Shown one piece after another: positions 11,187 to 22,393 of a stretch of 64,000 nt of DNA. Within the stretch, counting starts at the first letter, position 1; each line of letters begins with the position of its first letter. The position numbers and the translations under genes were made by a program. The notes beneath the pieces are model-generated. The model searched no databases. It was not told the origin of the DNA and worked only from the letters and a program-made list of their open reading frames with translations. This stretch comes from Diplolepis rosae. Lineage: Eukaryota > Arthropoda > Insecta > Hymenoptera > Diplolepididae. The stretch spans positions 3,038,001 through 3,102,000 of the forward strand of contig JAPYXD010000403.1 of the NCBI GenBank assembly GCA_030998225.1. The letters run 5' to 3'.

Positions 11187-12157
11187 TGTCACGTCCTGAG
11201 ACCATCCCTATTACATAAATAATAATAATACTTTTATATTAATGAATTAATCTACAATTGTAAAGTACGCGGAAGCTTTAGATGCGTAATGTAAACAAGT
11301 TGTAAAGGGAAAGAGAGGAGTGAGAAACCATAAACGAACATAGTAAGGTATTAGTTATTCCGTCTAACCGTGTTGTGTCAACAAACCTCCCAGACCTGTA
11401 GGCACAGGTAGAAGATTAAGCGGGGGGTCTGCCGCTACGGAAATAAGGAAAATCGGAGAAACCAAAGAGTAGGAGTACTGCTCTAGATCTTTTTCCTAAT
11501 ATGGCAATTCTGACCACCGGAAGAGACAAGTTCAGCACGTGCCGAACTATAAGCCAGCATGTAACAAAACAATTCTTAGAAAACGCGTCAACGCGTTGTT
11601 CCTGACTCATAATATCAACTAATAGAGGGGATTATGCCCCAGATGAGGACCTATAAAACTAGCTGCTAATTGGCAAAAGTCAGTGTCTTCTTCAATCTTC
11701 GCCCGGCAGTCGGCTACCAACACGTTTCTCCAGTGTCGCCTTCAACCATCGCCCGGCACTCAGATTGTCTTCTTCAAACCATCAGTCAATATTCTTCGAC
11801 CCGTCTTCAGTATCTTCCTTCACGCCCCCATTACCAAGCAGAGACGGCTAGTGCAACATTCGGCTTATCAGTGATTGCTGAGGGGATTCAACAAGATTAA
11901 GCGTTTTTATCATCACCTCATCTAATATTTAGGAATATTTCTAACTCTCTCTCTGTCTTTCTCTCTCTCATACAAATTTATATTCAAAGGGAGTTCTCAT
12001 AAAATAAAGTTGATAATTGTAAAACATTTGAGTATTTATTTGTTGTTGGCTTCCCTCACCCAGTTTCGGTTTAGAAATCCTCTGGATTTCTCTATCGTTC
12101 TAAACGAGGAAAACAAATTAAATATAATAATAAAGGGTAAGTAACCAAGACGTCACA
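11187..12157 (+). mobile_element. Solo LTR, family L1 copy 1 (TSD CCTT)
   Basis: Starts TGTCACGTCCTG and ends AAGACGTCACA, inverted partners of each other. It is flanked by CCTT at 11183-11186 and 12158-12161. A TATA box (CTATAAAAC, about 11651) and AATAAA at 12003 mark U3 and R. It matches the minus-strand LTR at 25044-26140, strongest over 11990-12110 (GGCTTCCCTCACCC, TTTCGGTTTAGAAAT). No internal element remains, so this is a solo LTR left by LTR-LTR recombination. It inserted near the 3' end of the cysteine-rich ORF on the other strand. Confidence 0.9.
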
Positions 12158-12531
12158 CCTTGACCAATTTCAAATTTGACATTTAAATATTGTTCAATGC
12201 ATTCCTTACAATCAGTTGCGTTTTTTCGCGAAGTAATTAATAATTCTTGACAACCGTAAGAATTCATGTATATGCATTCCAGTTTACAAATGGAATTCCA
12301 TGACGTAAAAAATTCACAATTATTTTGAATGTCTTGATCTAGTTTTTCAAAACAGAATTCACAATATCTTTTGGTGGATTGACAATTATAATATAGAAAC
12401 AAGGCCGATGATTCTAATTCGAAGCAATAACTAAGTAATAAGTGCGCGTATGATATAGGATATTCGTTCGGACATACACCGTCTACTGGTCCAAGATGTT
12501 TAACAATAGGTTCAGCTGAAGTTGGTATCAT
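12118..12531 (-). CDS. Cysteine-rich ORF, 3' end cut by solo LTR
   Basis: A 137-codon minus-strand frame whose own sequence runs from 12531 to 12158; the last ~13 codons are read from the LTR. If the LTR is removed, the original frame ends about five codons later in TAA. It has about a dozen cysteines, several paired (CEFCFEKL, CKECIEQY), no signal peptide in this exon and no family I recognise. The bases just upstream on the minus strand (AACTAATTGTAG) look like a splice acceptor, so it may be the last exon of a gene. It could be host or mobile-element sequence. Confidence 0.35.
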   Translation of the reverse strand: MIPTSAEPIVKHLGPVDGVCPNEYPISYAHLLLSYCFELESSALFLYYNCQSTKRYCEFCFEKLDQDIQNNCEFFTSWNSICKLECIYMNSYGCQELLITSRKNATDCKECIEQYLNVKFEIGQGVTSWLLTLYYYI

Positions 12532-12539
12532 TTCTACAA

Positions 12540-14990
12540 TTAGTTTTGAATAGATTTATTTTATTAAGGTCCGGTAAGGGGATTGAATAATAATTTTTCG
12601 TATATAGTTTCTAATCATGCAGGGTAAAAGATTTTGTTAAAAATAATTTTTACTTTCCGTTAGAAAAACAACTTTTATATTACAGTTTGTTACTTTTTAG
12701 TTTTACGTACGGCTATTATTAATTTAAATAAAGTGCATAAAAAGTAAAAAAACAATTACCCTTATTATATTTTATTCATTAGTATAATGAGTACGCGGAG
12801 GTCGTCCAAACTGCCGAATTTAATTAATATAAATATAAGCTAAATTCGTTTATTATTATGTGGGGTCGTTGGTCTTCTACTTTCGGACTGAGAGTGTATT
12901 CTACACGCCTACGCTTGTCACTGTTAATTTTTGAAAGAAAGAAAATGGGAAAAGGTGCTTCAAATAATTTCGAATCAAGTGGCTAAAATTCACATAAATA
13001 AAACGAGAATTTATTTTTAAAGAAAATAAAACAACCAAACCGATGTGAACATTTTTACATGAGTTAAAACAAGAAAAAGCAAATTAGAACGATACAAGGT
13101 ACGTTACCGCCTTCTTGTGTTTATTCTAGTTCCTTAATCCTACCGGATGTCCTGGGAGCAAAAGCAAAGAAGGAGAATACGTTCTGGCTGCTGAAGTCCT
13201 GGAGATCCGAGGCAAATTCGATTTAATGTTGCCGTGGTTCCAAAAAGGAATTACTCTTGTCCTTACGCGACTCACTCGCGCACACATCCTTTTTCTTTAC
13301 TTCAACCTTATAGCTTTAAGTTGAGAAAGGAATGGAGAGCTTTGAAATAGAAGGGAGGCTGTACTTTTAAATTGCCTGTTCTTCGCCACTCCTGTCTCAT
13401 AATAAACCTATTTCCGGTTATAAGGAAATAACTCCTCGTCATTTTCAGATTCGACAAGATGTAGATTTCCTTAGCTAATTAGTATTTAACTAGCTAGGTT
13501 TTCAACGCCAGGTTGTACACGCACTGTTAACTCTCGCGGCTAACCAACCACAGACGTACTCAAAATATTATTTCAGCGCGAAGCGTTGTGATGAAAATTT
13601 TACTTGTATAATTTTTTAGCGCGACAACCCCGTGAACGGCTTTCGTCGGAGGAAAGATTTTAGAAGTATTTACGTCCGCCCAAGTACAATCCCCAATTTG
13701 CGGCCCTGGCTAGGCCTTTTTACGGATCTAAGTCAACTATACAGGTGATAGGACGCACTTGTTGGGAACCGCGGACGGGCAACGTAGAGAAAAGTACATT
13801 CTCTACTGTCCGAGTAGTTCTGGATAGTACCAGGTTGCTCGAGTAACTGCGAATTTTGATTTCTAATTGATTCATTCTATAGACTTGTATCGATGATACA
13901 TAGGTGAGGAATCTTGATGATGTTGGGATTTTTCTGGGTGGCCTGATTTTTGGAAGGAATTCATGCTTACCGGTAATTTTGCAGTTGCCGATTGCCTAAC
14001 TACTTGGTAGCCTATTTGTTATTACCTTTTCGCAAGTGAAGTTTGTGATGAAATGGTTATTTCTGACATAGTTGAAATTTTTTGATCATATTTCATGACC
14101 CCAATAAATCAAATATCTATATAAAAGAATTAAATCGATTCCGTTGATTATTAATTTTGGATCCTGACACCTTAAATATTTTTCATAATTAGAAAAAAAC
14201 AATGGTTCAGATCTTTTTCAGAAATATTTTCTGCACTGGCTATGGTAACTTGCAGCTATCCAAGTTTGTTTCGTAGCATTTATATTTTATAATGTTTATA
14301 GTGAAAGCAACGTAGTACTTATGCGGTTGACAAAAACATAATAGGAAATTCGGGAGGGGATATAGGGAAAACTATAGAAAAACTAGATGGAAATTATTTG
14401 GAAACTATGGAAAAACTAAACTTCATTAATACTTGTGTCTAAGGGATTTTCCACGTTTTGAGTCTGATTCTAATGTATTCTTCTCTCACAATGTAGCCAG
14501 ATAGAGCTGAAAAATGACTATTTGCGCTAGCGCACTATTTTTCAATATTTTGATTCTTGAATTTATTTCTTTAAGAATTGCGTTCTCCTTCTTGCTTTTA
14601 CATTCCAGTCATCCGAATCTGTGCAAATTTATAATATATTCCTACAACAGTTGACATTTATTGAGAAACAGTATGAATGAACATTTTGAAGAATTCGCGT
14701 TGTTTTGTAGTTGTTTGTAGTTTTATATATATATATATATATACTGTATTGATCTTGGTTACAGCGTTTTGGATATTGTAAAATCATATGTATAGGAAAT
14801 TTTTCATTAAAAGTTCCAGGACTTCTGGTGAGAGTTATATTGAAAAGTCCTATACCGTTTTTCGATACATAAGTCAATACCTAAGGCGATACCATAAGTC
14901 CTCTACCGTTTTTTTATCTCCTTACGAATATTAGGAATCGAAACTAAATTTACGTATTACGAGTACATACTTATTATCTTTCGCTAAAAG
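12540..14990. other. No gene seen; diffuse repeat-like sequence
   Basis: No convincing coding frame. The stretch around 13070-13110 resembles 35225-35255 (AACGATAC..AAGGTAC.TT.CCG), and short similarity recurs near 13390 and 35380 (ACTCCTGTCTC), hinting at an old dispersed repeat. A TA microsatellite lies at about 14724-14744. Confidence 0.45.
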
Positions 14991-14996
14991 ATTATT

Positions 14997-16086
14997 ATGG
15001 CGCAAGCTTAACTTTCGGAACGAGAGAGGGTATCTGTATTAATGATGCGTAGTTGGGGAGATCGAGTTCGACCTTATGATCAAGTTCGTTTGCTTTTTAA
15101 TCGCACTTTTCGTAATGGAGAAGGGTTAAATCCTGTCTCAAAATCAACAGTTGAGAGAACTGTAAGGCGCTTTATGAATCATGGATCTATCAAGGACCTT
15201 CAGAGAACTGGTCGGCCAAAATCTGCAGAATCTGAGGAGATGCAGATGGACATAGCCCAAGCATTTGTTGAAAACCCACACCTTATTTTACGTCGAGCTA
15301 GTGATGAGCGTGACGTTGCTCCTGACAGGGCGAAATATTTTATGAAGCATTAATTTCCATCCTTACAAAGTTCATCTGGTACAAGAGCTCAATGAAGACG
15401 ATCCTGATCGTCGGGTTGAATTTTGTGAAATTATGATGGACAGAATTGATAGAGATCCTCTTTTTTTGTACAATACAGTATTTTCAGATGAAGCTACTTT
15501 CACTTTAAAAGGTGAAGTTAACAGGCAAAATTGTAGATATTGATCCGACACAAATCCTGATTGGATATTGTTGGAGAGTCACACACAATATCCACAAAAG
15601 ATTAATGTTTGGGCCGGTATCTTGAATGATACATTGATAGGCCCTTTCTTCATCGATGGTAATCTCAATGCCCGTGCATATGAAGAGCTTCTCAGAAACC
15701 AAATTGTACCAAGAATAAGGGAGATTACAGGCGATAATTTTCAAAATATTTGATTCCAGCAGGACGGAGCAGCGGCTTATTACGGTAGGGAGGTTCGAGC
15801 ATATTTGGATACTCAGTTCCCTCATAGGTGGATTGGAAGAAGGGGTGAAATCGAGTGGCCTGCTAGATCTCCTGATCTGACGCCTCTCGACTATTTTCTT
15901 TGGGGTTATTTAAAGAGCAAAGTATACACAACGCAGCCCCAAAGCTTAGGCGAATTGCAGAATTGGATTCTGCAAGAAGCTACTTTGATATATAGGGACA
16001 TGATTCGTAATGCTGTAACTCATTTTTACAATCGCATAGCTTTTTGTCAAGAAGCTCAAGGTTTTCAGTTCGAACATCTTCACTGA
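14997..16086 (+). pseudogene. Mariner/Tc1-superfamily transposase (dead)
   Basis: The original start is the ATG at 14997 (MAQA, then TAA at 15009, then LSERERVSVLMMRSWGD). The N-terminal half is the paired helix-turn-helix region (STVERTVRRF, RTGRPKS). After a frameshift near 15345-15360 the catalytic domain follows with FSDEATF, FQQDGAA and SPDLTPLDYFLW. By my count 36 residues separate the second and third aspartates. In-frame TGA stops at 15541 and 15751 sit where the family has Trp (before SDTNP and before FQQDG). The C-terminus ends FEHLH then stop. Confidence 0.9.
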
Positions 16087-16210
16087 AGCGTGAGAGGCAA
16101 GGGGACTCACGCTAATCAAGCACCCGAAACGTGAGGGTCAAGGGGACTCACGCTAATCAAGCATCCCAAAACGTGAGAGGCAAGGGGACGCACGCTAATG
16201 AAGCACCCCA
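16085..16210 (+). repeat. Three tandem 43-bp repeats in mariner 3' UTR
   Basis: Three near-identical copies of a unit containing CGTGAGAGGCAAGGGGACTC and ACGCTAATCAAGCAC, directly after the transposase stop. They lie inside the element between the ORF and the right terminus. Confidence 0.8.
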
Positions 16211-16694
16211 AAGGGAACATAATTTACTACATCCACGTCTTTGTTCCTGGGTAATTCTAAACGTAAACGTAAACTACTTGGAAAAAACCTTAAAAACCTT
16301 GAAGATCTTCACCAAGATCAATACAAAGCTCACCAAAAAATTTCTCGTTGAAATTTACTTCAGGAATTACACTGACCTCTTGGAAAACTTTGTTTATTTC
16401 AAATAACCTCTAATTGACCTTGAACGTTACAATTGACCTATGACTTGGGTACGTATTTGAACGTAGTATTTCTCGCTCTATCGATTGCAGATGTGAAAAA
16501 ATGGGGTATTCATTTAAATAAAACAAATTTGACTATCAAAAAGCCATGAAGGTCAAGTTGAAGGTCAAAATTAAGGTCACCATTGAATTCCTCGTTGAAA
16601 TTTACTTCAGGAATGACCTTCACTTTTTTGAAAAATATTTTACCTGAGGAAATATCCAACCGTCCCGGGACTTTTTGGACACCCTGTATATATA

Positions 16695-17705
16695 TTTATA
16701 TTTGAAGGAAGTCGAAGACAAAAAGTTTTTAGGCGGGTACACTTGAGGAATTTTGCCCCATATATGAGTTCGTGGAAAAAGGTAAAAAATATTGATTCCC
16801 ACTAAATATTGGTAGTTGTAGATAACATTCTTCAGTTTTGCAATATTTTACTTCAACCGGTATACATTTTACGATATGTACGATAGTACATATCTCCTGC
16901 AATTACTGACATACATCCTGGGCCTTTCATTAAATGATATGCAAATGTGTCTGGTACTTGAGTTGCTGAAGTAAATGTATTTCTAAAAACTTGCTGTTCA
17001 AGTATGCAGCACCTAGTCAGGGGAACCTGATGCTAAGCGCCGGCTCGCACCGAGAACTGGCCACGGGAGCACCCATTCGCTAGTGCTCGGTCCGGCGCCA
17101 CCAGGAAGCCGGAGGGTGCTGGAGATACCTTCCTGTGGGAGTACCCACCAGGAGAGGCATCTCCGGGCCGCTCGTCCAGTGCGACGCTTCGGAGTGACCC
17201 GGCTCGCCGCCCCGGGCGAACTGCCCTTTTTCGGCTCTCCAGCCTTCCCTTTATACCCATTCGCGCGTGGTGGGGAAAGGCGGAGAGTAGTGGGGGTCGC
17301 TGCTGCGCGCGCTGGTCGGTATGCTGGTGGGGGAGAACGTGACTGAGTGTACTGCCGAGTGCGGTCCGTCACAACTTCAGTGCGTATATGTCGTTCCACA
17401 TATATAAATTTAGAGTTAACGTACGTAAAAATATCCATATTTTGAACTTCTGCATGTTTATTTTCTAAAAATGAATTTCCAGGTATGGTTTCAAAAATTG
17501 ATAATTTCGGATGTTCGGTTTGTATTAAAACGTAACTACAAACGGGCTTTCTTGTTTTTTCAGCCAATACAAAGGTTATTTCTTCAGTATTTAATGAATA
17601 AAGGGTTTCAGAATTGTCTGTCATGTTGTCATATGTTTTATTTGCTGGTCCTTCATAGATAACTTCATATTTATTAAAATCACATACGTCATTAGGTAAT
17701 GTATC
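16695..17705 (-). pseudogene. Endogenous chuvirus-like glycoprotein fossil
   Basis: Minus-strand remnant of a viral glycoprotein. Right of the LTR fragment one frame is open (about 17705-17374) and contains TEHPKLSIFE and a preceding Cys. Left of it the frame resumes with ATQVPDTFAYHLM, PGCMSVIAG and, after a frameshift near 16855, EECYLQLPIF. As I recall, these phrases recur in endogenous Chuviridae (Jingchuvirales) glycoproteins in arthropods. It has a frameshift, at least one stop and an inserted LTR fragment (17006-17373), and its far end abuts the mariner terminus. Some insect BEL/Pao elements carry a related envelope, so it might have come in with a retroelement. Not functional. Confidence 0.62.
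17006..17373 (-). repeat. LTR (U3) fragment matching 56429-56796
   Basis: A GC-rich 368-bp block nearly identical to the U3 part of the 3' LTR of the minus-strand gypsy element. On the minus strand it begins TGTGACGGAC and contains a TATA box (GGGTATAAAGGG, about 17249). It ends exactly where the tandem repeats begin in the other copy. I cannot find a target duplication, so it is either a solo LTR of a shorter relative or a fragment. It interrupts the viral glycoprotein fossil. Confidence 0.8.
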
Positions 17706-17988
17706 CCGGACAAGGATACCGCGTTAGTAAAATGCCATGACTGGCCGTGTCAGGGTCGGATACGTATCGGATCAGGATGCCCTTCTTATGAACATGGTGC
17801 CCGGACACGGGCCCTTTTCATGTCCCTTTACAGGTGCCTGCAGGAACCAGATAAGATTGTCTCCTTTATTAATATGGCATCCTTTGCACTCGCTTTATAC
17901 GTACGCGTTTCTGACGCGATCCACACTTTGCAACAGTAATAATACGTTGTTTTTTTGTGCATGTCCAGTGAAATTGTTGTGAAGTAAA

Positions 17989-18133
17989 ATGGATCCAAAT
18001 AAAATAAAAAGAGACTTACAGCGATTCCGTAAATTAAAACACAGAGCAATTGCGAAACTCTTCAAAGAATTAAAGTCATTAAGTAGTGACTCAGAAAACG
18101 AAAATGAATCAAATTTGCCACAAAATTTGCACG
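17989..18133 (+). CDS. Putative first exon, basic N-terminal peptide
   Basis: ATG at 17989 opens 48 codons (MDPNKIKRDLQRFRKLKHRA, then a Ser/Asp/Glu/Asn-rich stretch) up to a good 5' splice site, GGTAAGTTG at 18133-18141. A possible acceptor lies at 18619 (TTCGTGCAG), but the phase does not give a long joined frame, so I leave the exon unjoined. Lying 630 bp upstream of the CACTA-like transposase on the same strand, it may belong to that element. Confidence 0.4.
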
Positions 18134-18766
18134 GTAAGTTGAGATATTTACAATTAAATTATTTTATCATACTATATAACTGCTGATTTTCAACGTTAAT
18201 ATAATTGCGTCTAGAAAAGAGGAAAATCGTCTCAGTTATAATTCTGTCAGTCAACTTTTTGAGGTTTTGTTTTTTTTTCTGATAACGTGGTGTCAAAATC
18301 TAGTTCGTTAGTAAAAGCCAAAAAGTTTTGTAAATTGACCAAAGTTCTTTCTTATTATAAAGAAATTGTTAAAATTCAATTTACAAAATTGCGTTTGAAA
18401 TTTTTTAGGTTAAGGCTCGCATTGATAATTGCCGTTTATTTGACAGGCTGACAGACATACATATAAATCTTTGGTCATAACTTGAAACTAGATACTTTTA
18501 TTACAGAGCAGTTACCTTGTTTTATTTTTACTTTTGCGTTGCAAACGATAATAATATGTATTTTGAAGAAATGTATCAAAATTTATTCGAAAATTCAGCA
18601 TAATTTGTTATTCGTGCAGAAGGAAATTTGGGTGGATGAAAAAACGCTGCAAGCATGTCATCGATTACTGAAAAAATTCCAGAACAGCCAGCGATGAAAC
18701 AGATTATGTTCTATCTTGTTTGTATCGGGATTATGATTTCAACGTAAACTTAGATCAACTCATTTT

Positions 18767-19462
18767 GTGGCAAAATATAAGGCGACGCAGTTCAGATTTT
18801 CTTTACTTTATTGTGGTTCAATTGTATTAAAACATCTTCTTCGCGCAGAATTGTATAACCACTTTTTGTTATTACATACAGCTTGTAGAATTTTATGCTC
18901 AGAGGAATTGTGCAAACGTTACGCGTCTGTCGCCAAGCAATATTTACGAAGCTTTTTTATAGGTCCTAAAGATTACTATGGTCCAGAATCACAGATTGTT
19001 AACGCTCATCACTTGATACATTTTGCTGATGACGTGACATATATGTGTTGTAGTTTGAATAATTTTACAGCATTTCCATTTGAAAGTTACTTAGGAAAAT
19101 TAAAAAGCTTCCTTCGTTCTGCAAATCGTCCTTTGGCTCAATTATGTAGGCGAATTCACGGAATGAAGACTATCAAGAAAAAAAATAAGCCGAGTTTACC
19201 TCCTGTTTTAGAAATTCTGTCTGTAAGAAAAAATACAGTAAAGCGGATTAGATACAAAAAAATTACGATCACTGATTGTTCACCAGATAACATCGTAATT
19301 TTAGAGGACAATACAATCGTCAAAATAAACACAATCTTCGGTGATGTTACAAATTTAATGTTTGAAGTTCAGATTTGGAAGGAAAAAAAATCTATTTTCA
19401 CTTATCCGAGTAAATCGGACTGTTTTAAAATGTGGCAGATGAAAAATGAAGTCTCTCGTTAA
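18767..19462 (+). CDS. CACTA-like transposase C-terminal part
   Basis: A 231-codon open frame. The first ~130 residues carry a pattern I associate with EnSpm/CACTA-type transposases of insects (HFLLLHTACRILCSEELC, YGPESQIVNAHHL, FPFESYLGKLK, PLAQLCRRI). The last part (VILEDNTIVKINTIF) resembles the C-terminal domain that follows in these proteins. The N-terminal catalytic half is not visible upstream, so the gene is truncated or spliced from exons I cannot join. Stop at 19460. Confidence 0.6.
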   Translation: MAKYKATQFRFSLLYCGSIVLKHLLRAELYNHFLLLHTACRILCSEELCKRYASVAKQYLRSFFIGPKDYYGPESQIVNAHHLIHFADDVTYMCCSLNNFTAFPFESYLGKLKSFLRSANRPLAQLCRRIHGMKTIKKKNKPSLPPVLEILSVRKNTVKRIRYKKITITDCSPDNIVILEDNTIVKINTIFGDVTNLMFEVQIWKEKKSIFTYPSKSDCFKMWQMKNEVSR

Positions 19463-19669
19463 ACCATAACTTCTTCTGTGATTAGCATCGATAATAAGTT
19501 AGTTAAATTGTCATTGTCTTTGGAAGAAAATGCTTCCGAAAAGGTGCACGTCACTCCATTAATTCACTGAATAAAAGTTTTTTGTTAAGTATGGCAAAAT
19601 AAATGAAATGTTGCTATAATATTATCAAGTTTGATCTTTTCATTTGAGTTTGAAATTTTTTTACTGACT

Positions 19670-19730
19670 ACTTTAATGGCTAGAGCAGTCGACTGGCAAT
19701 CGAAGACCCGGGCTCGTAGCCCGGCACAGT
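19670..19730 (+). tRNA. tRNA-like sequence (pseudo-tRNA or SINE head)
   Basis: Has an A-box-like TGGCTAGAGCAGTCGACTGG and a 4-bp anticodon-stem pair (TCGA/TCGA) around a 7-nt loop CTGGCAA with anticodon position GGC (Ala-like). A T arm of five perfect pairs follows (CCGGG CTCGTAG CCCGG). The acceptor stem does not pair and the B box is off consensus, so a functional tRNA is unlikely. A tRNA-derived SINE head or pseudogene fits better. Confidence 0.4.
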
Positions 19731-20256
19731 CGAAAGCGTCATTTTTTCCACAGAAGTAGCTCAAATTCTTTAATTTAAATTGTTATAATGAGATTTTAAT
19801 TTCTTTATTCTACAATTTAATTCTTTGTGTTTTATTTATAGCGGATCATGAGATTGTCATTCAAAAAAATTTATTTATTTAAAAATTTTTATCACCAGGA
19901 AATACCCGAATATTTCTTGAAAGAACTGGAAAACTTTTTCACATATATGCTTATATTTTAACTTTAATCTAAAGATCCAAAATTAGGAATTAAATATGTT
20001 ATGTTATGTTTTTTATAAAACCGTTTTTTCAGAATAGATCATATTTATGTTTCTACAAAACACTGAAGCTTGTTTTGGATTTGAGAAAAAGGAGTTTCTT
20101 TCTAAGTAGTTTTAACTTGACAATCATATGAATTGCAAAATATTGTAAAATAAAATATTGAAGTTTGACGGAATAAAAAAATAAATAAATGCTACAATTG
20201 TATTTGAATATTATGATGAATAAAATAATACATAAAATTAATATTTAACTCATGAT

Positions 20257-20791
20257 GTGGCAGAACAGACCTTCACTGTTAAACATAATCTCAGTGTACC
20301 GTTTAAAACCATGGATGATTTCAATGATTTTGATAATAATCTCAAAACTGTAAACGAGTTTCGAACAGACTTTGTAAGTGTTAATTACAAATATCAATTT
20401 TCATTAAAAACATTTAATTCTAAGAACCTATGCATATATATATTGTTTGTAAGTTATTGATTTCTTGTTACAGACTTCTTCACTAAATCTTTTCGTGGAT
20501 AGACAATTATGTTCGATCAAAAGCTGCACGAACGTTTTCCGAAAATATTTATCTAGAGACGTCATAATACAATTTACTACAAAAAGAAGAATGCCTGGAA
20601 ATTTTTTGATAAATTCAACAATATTCTACAATTGCATTTTAAGTAATTACCATATTTACTCTTTTAAACTTTTGTTTCTTCGACAGTTTTTTTAAAATTC
20701 GTAATCTACAGGTGCGATGACGCAGACGCACAAGGACATTCTTACTGGAAGAGCCATTACAGAAGAAACCGTTCTGCAGGCAGTTGAATGA
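20257..20791 (+). CDS. DUF4806-like gene, three exons
   Basis: Exons 20257-20373, 20474-20642 and 20712-20791 join in phase with GT-AG introns (TTTGTAAGTG, CTTGTTACAG, AAGTAATTAC, ATCTACAG). The product reads FTVKHNLSVPFKTMDDFNDF at the N-terminus, then a helix-rich middle with FTTKRRMPGNFLINSTIF, then ITEETVLQAVE before TGA. The pattern (PFKTMDDFxxFxNxL start, GxxxFxxxTxFYxxI middle) resembles DUF4806, a domain common in insect genomes and often transposon-linked. The stop may be premature because readable sequence (KIQNIRTCEEE) follows. Function unknown. Confidence 0.5.
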
Positions 20792-21112
20792 AAAATTCAA
20801 AATATCAGGACTTGCGAAGAGGAAAAGGATATTAATTAAAAATATTAATCTACGTTGTACATAAAATTTATATGTACAATCAGTACAACTAATAAAAGTT
20901 ACTTTATTTATGCAATTCTAATAATTTATTCTTAAATAATTTATTCAATTTTTCGAATAAATAAGGGTCTGACACAGTCCGAGTAAGGGCCTGATTTATA
21001 AATGACATATAATTAAGGTTGCCTGATAGGGAACAAAACTTTTTGAGTGTGACCGATCGTATAGGGTCCAGATAGGTTTGCCTGTTCCGAACCTGATTAA
21101 TAATACAATGCA

Positions 21113-22393
21113 ATGTTACTTTTTACAAACGTTCAAATTGGTCTAGCCATTGAAGGTATCAAAAAAAGATGGGGTCAAATTCATCCACATATAAAAATGC
21201 CTTGGTATCAATTTGAACTTGGTCTTCGAACTTGTTCAGCCAACTCCTCTATCAACTTCCAAGGTATCTCTTACAAACAAAAGTCTGGTTTTCCCATGGG
21301 TTCACCACTTTCTCCGATAGCAGCTGATATCGCCCTGGACGACCTCGTATCCAAATGCATATCTTCCCTCCCCTTTAAGCTTCCGTTTTATTTTAGGTAC
21401 GTTGATGATATAATAACAGCGGTGCCATGTAAAAAAATTTAAATAATCAAAAACACATTCAACAGCTACAATCACAAAATTCAATTCACAATAGAAGAGG
21501 AGTCAAAAGGAAAAATATGTTTTCTCGATATTCTTGTCATCAGAGATGGAGATCACATGAAAACCAACTGGCACAAAAAGCCAACCTTTTCTGGCCGATA
21601 TTTGAATTTCTATTCCCATCACCCATATAATTATAAAATTAATGTAGTTAACAATCTCATTGACAGGGGTATCACACTATCTCAGAAAGACTTCCATAAA
21701 GAAAATATTGAAAAAATCAGATCCATTCTTCAAAAAAATAATTACCCTCCTAGTATAATAAATCTCTGTATCAAAAAAAGGTTAAACCATCTGTATGCTT
21801 CAGGTATGAACTCACAACCACACCATCCACTATATACAACTCTCTCACACACACAGACTACACATACAAACCCAGCAGGTCACCGTACCAGCGCCATTAC
21901 ACATACATCCCCAAAATATATGCCACTACCTTATGTACTTGGCCTTTCTGAAAAACTATCACTCATCCTCAAATCCTTTAATATCAGAATTGCGTCACGC
22001 AATGTTAATGATTTATCCCGCTTTTTTAAATCCACGAAAGACAGAATCTCAAAATTGGACACTGCTGATGTAATTTACAACATCCCATGCTCAGACTGTA
22101 CAGCCACTTACATAGGCACCACAAAACGCCCCCTAAAAACTAGATTACATGAACATAAGAGGGATGTTTATGACCCCCCGGACAAATGGACTGTCTTGAC
22201 AAAACATACCTGGCAACAGGATCACACCTTTAGTTTTGATAATGTTCAAATAGTAGACAAATCTGTAAACTATAAAAAACGAATGATTCTAGAAATGAAT
22301 CACATAGCTAGCAACCCCAATTTAATCAACCAAAGATCTGACACAGAAAATTTATCCGTTTTGTATCACCCATTATTAAAGAGCAAACCTTAA
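21113..22393 (+). pseudogene. Penelope-like RT plus GIY-YIG endonuclease
   Basis: A single frame with one internal TAA at 21440. RT motifs: SGFPMGSPLSPIAADIALDD and FRYVDDI, the latter with both catalytic aspartates kept. After a linker with a region rich in Thr, His and Pro (about 21800-21900), the C-terminus has a GIY-YIG nuclease module: VIYNIPCSDC and TYIGTTKRPLKTRLHEH. This RT plus GIY-YIG order is diagnostic of Penelope-like retroelements. The stop and missing N-terminus make it inactive. Confidence 0.88.

Larger units (their letters stand above)
14997..16686 (+). mobile_element. Mariner-type DNA transposon, 3' end intact
   Basis: Contains the dead transposase at 14997-16086. The right end is read at 16677-16686, where the minus strand starts CAGGGTGTCC followed outside by TATA. 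The same terminal ten bases begin the 2-kb element at 34612. I could not find the matching left terminus, so the 5' end is eroded or further upstream. Confidence 0.75.

Noticed and set aside
16131..16406. 91-codon frame over the 43-bp repeats
   Set aside because: It arises from the repeat array downstream of the mariner transposase and has no start context.
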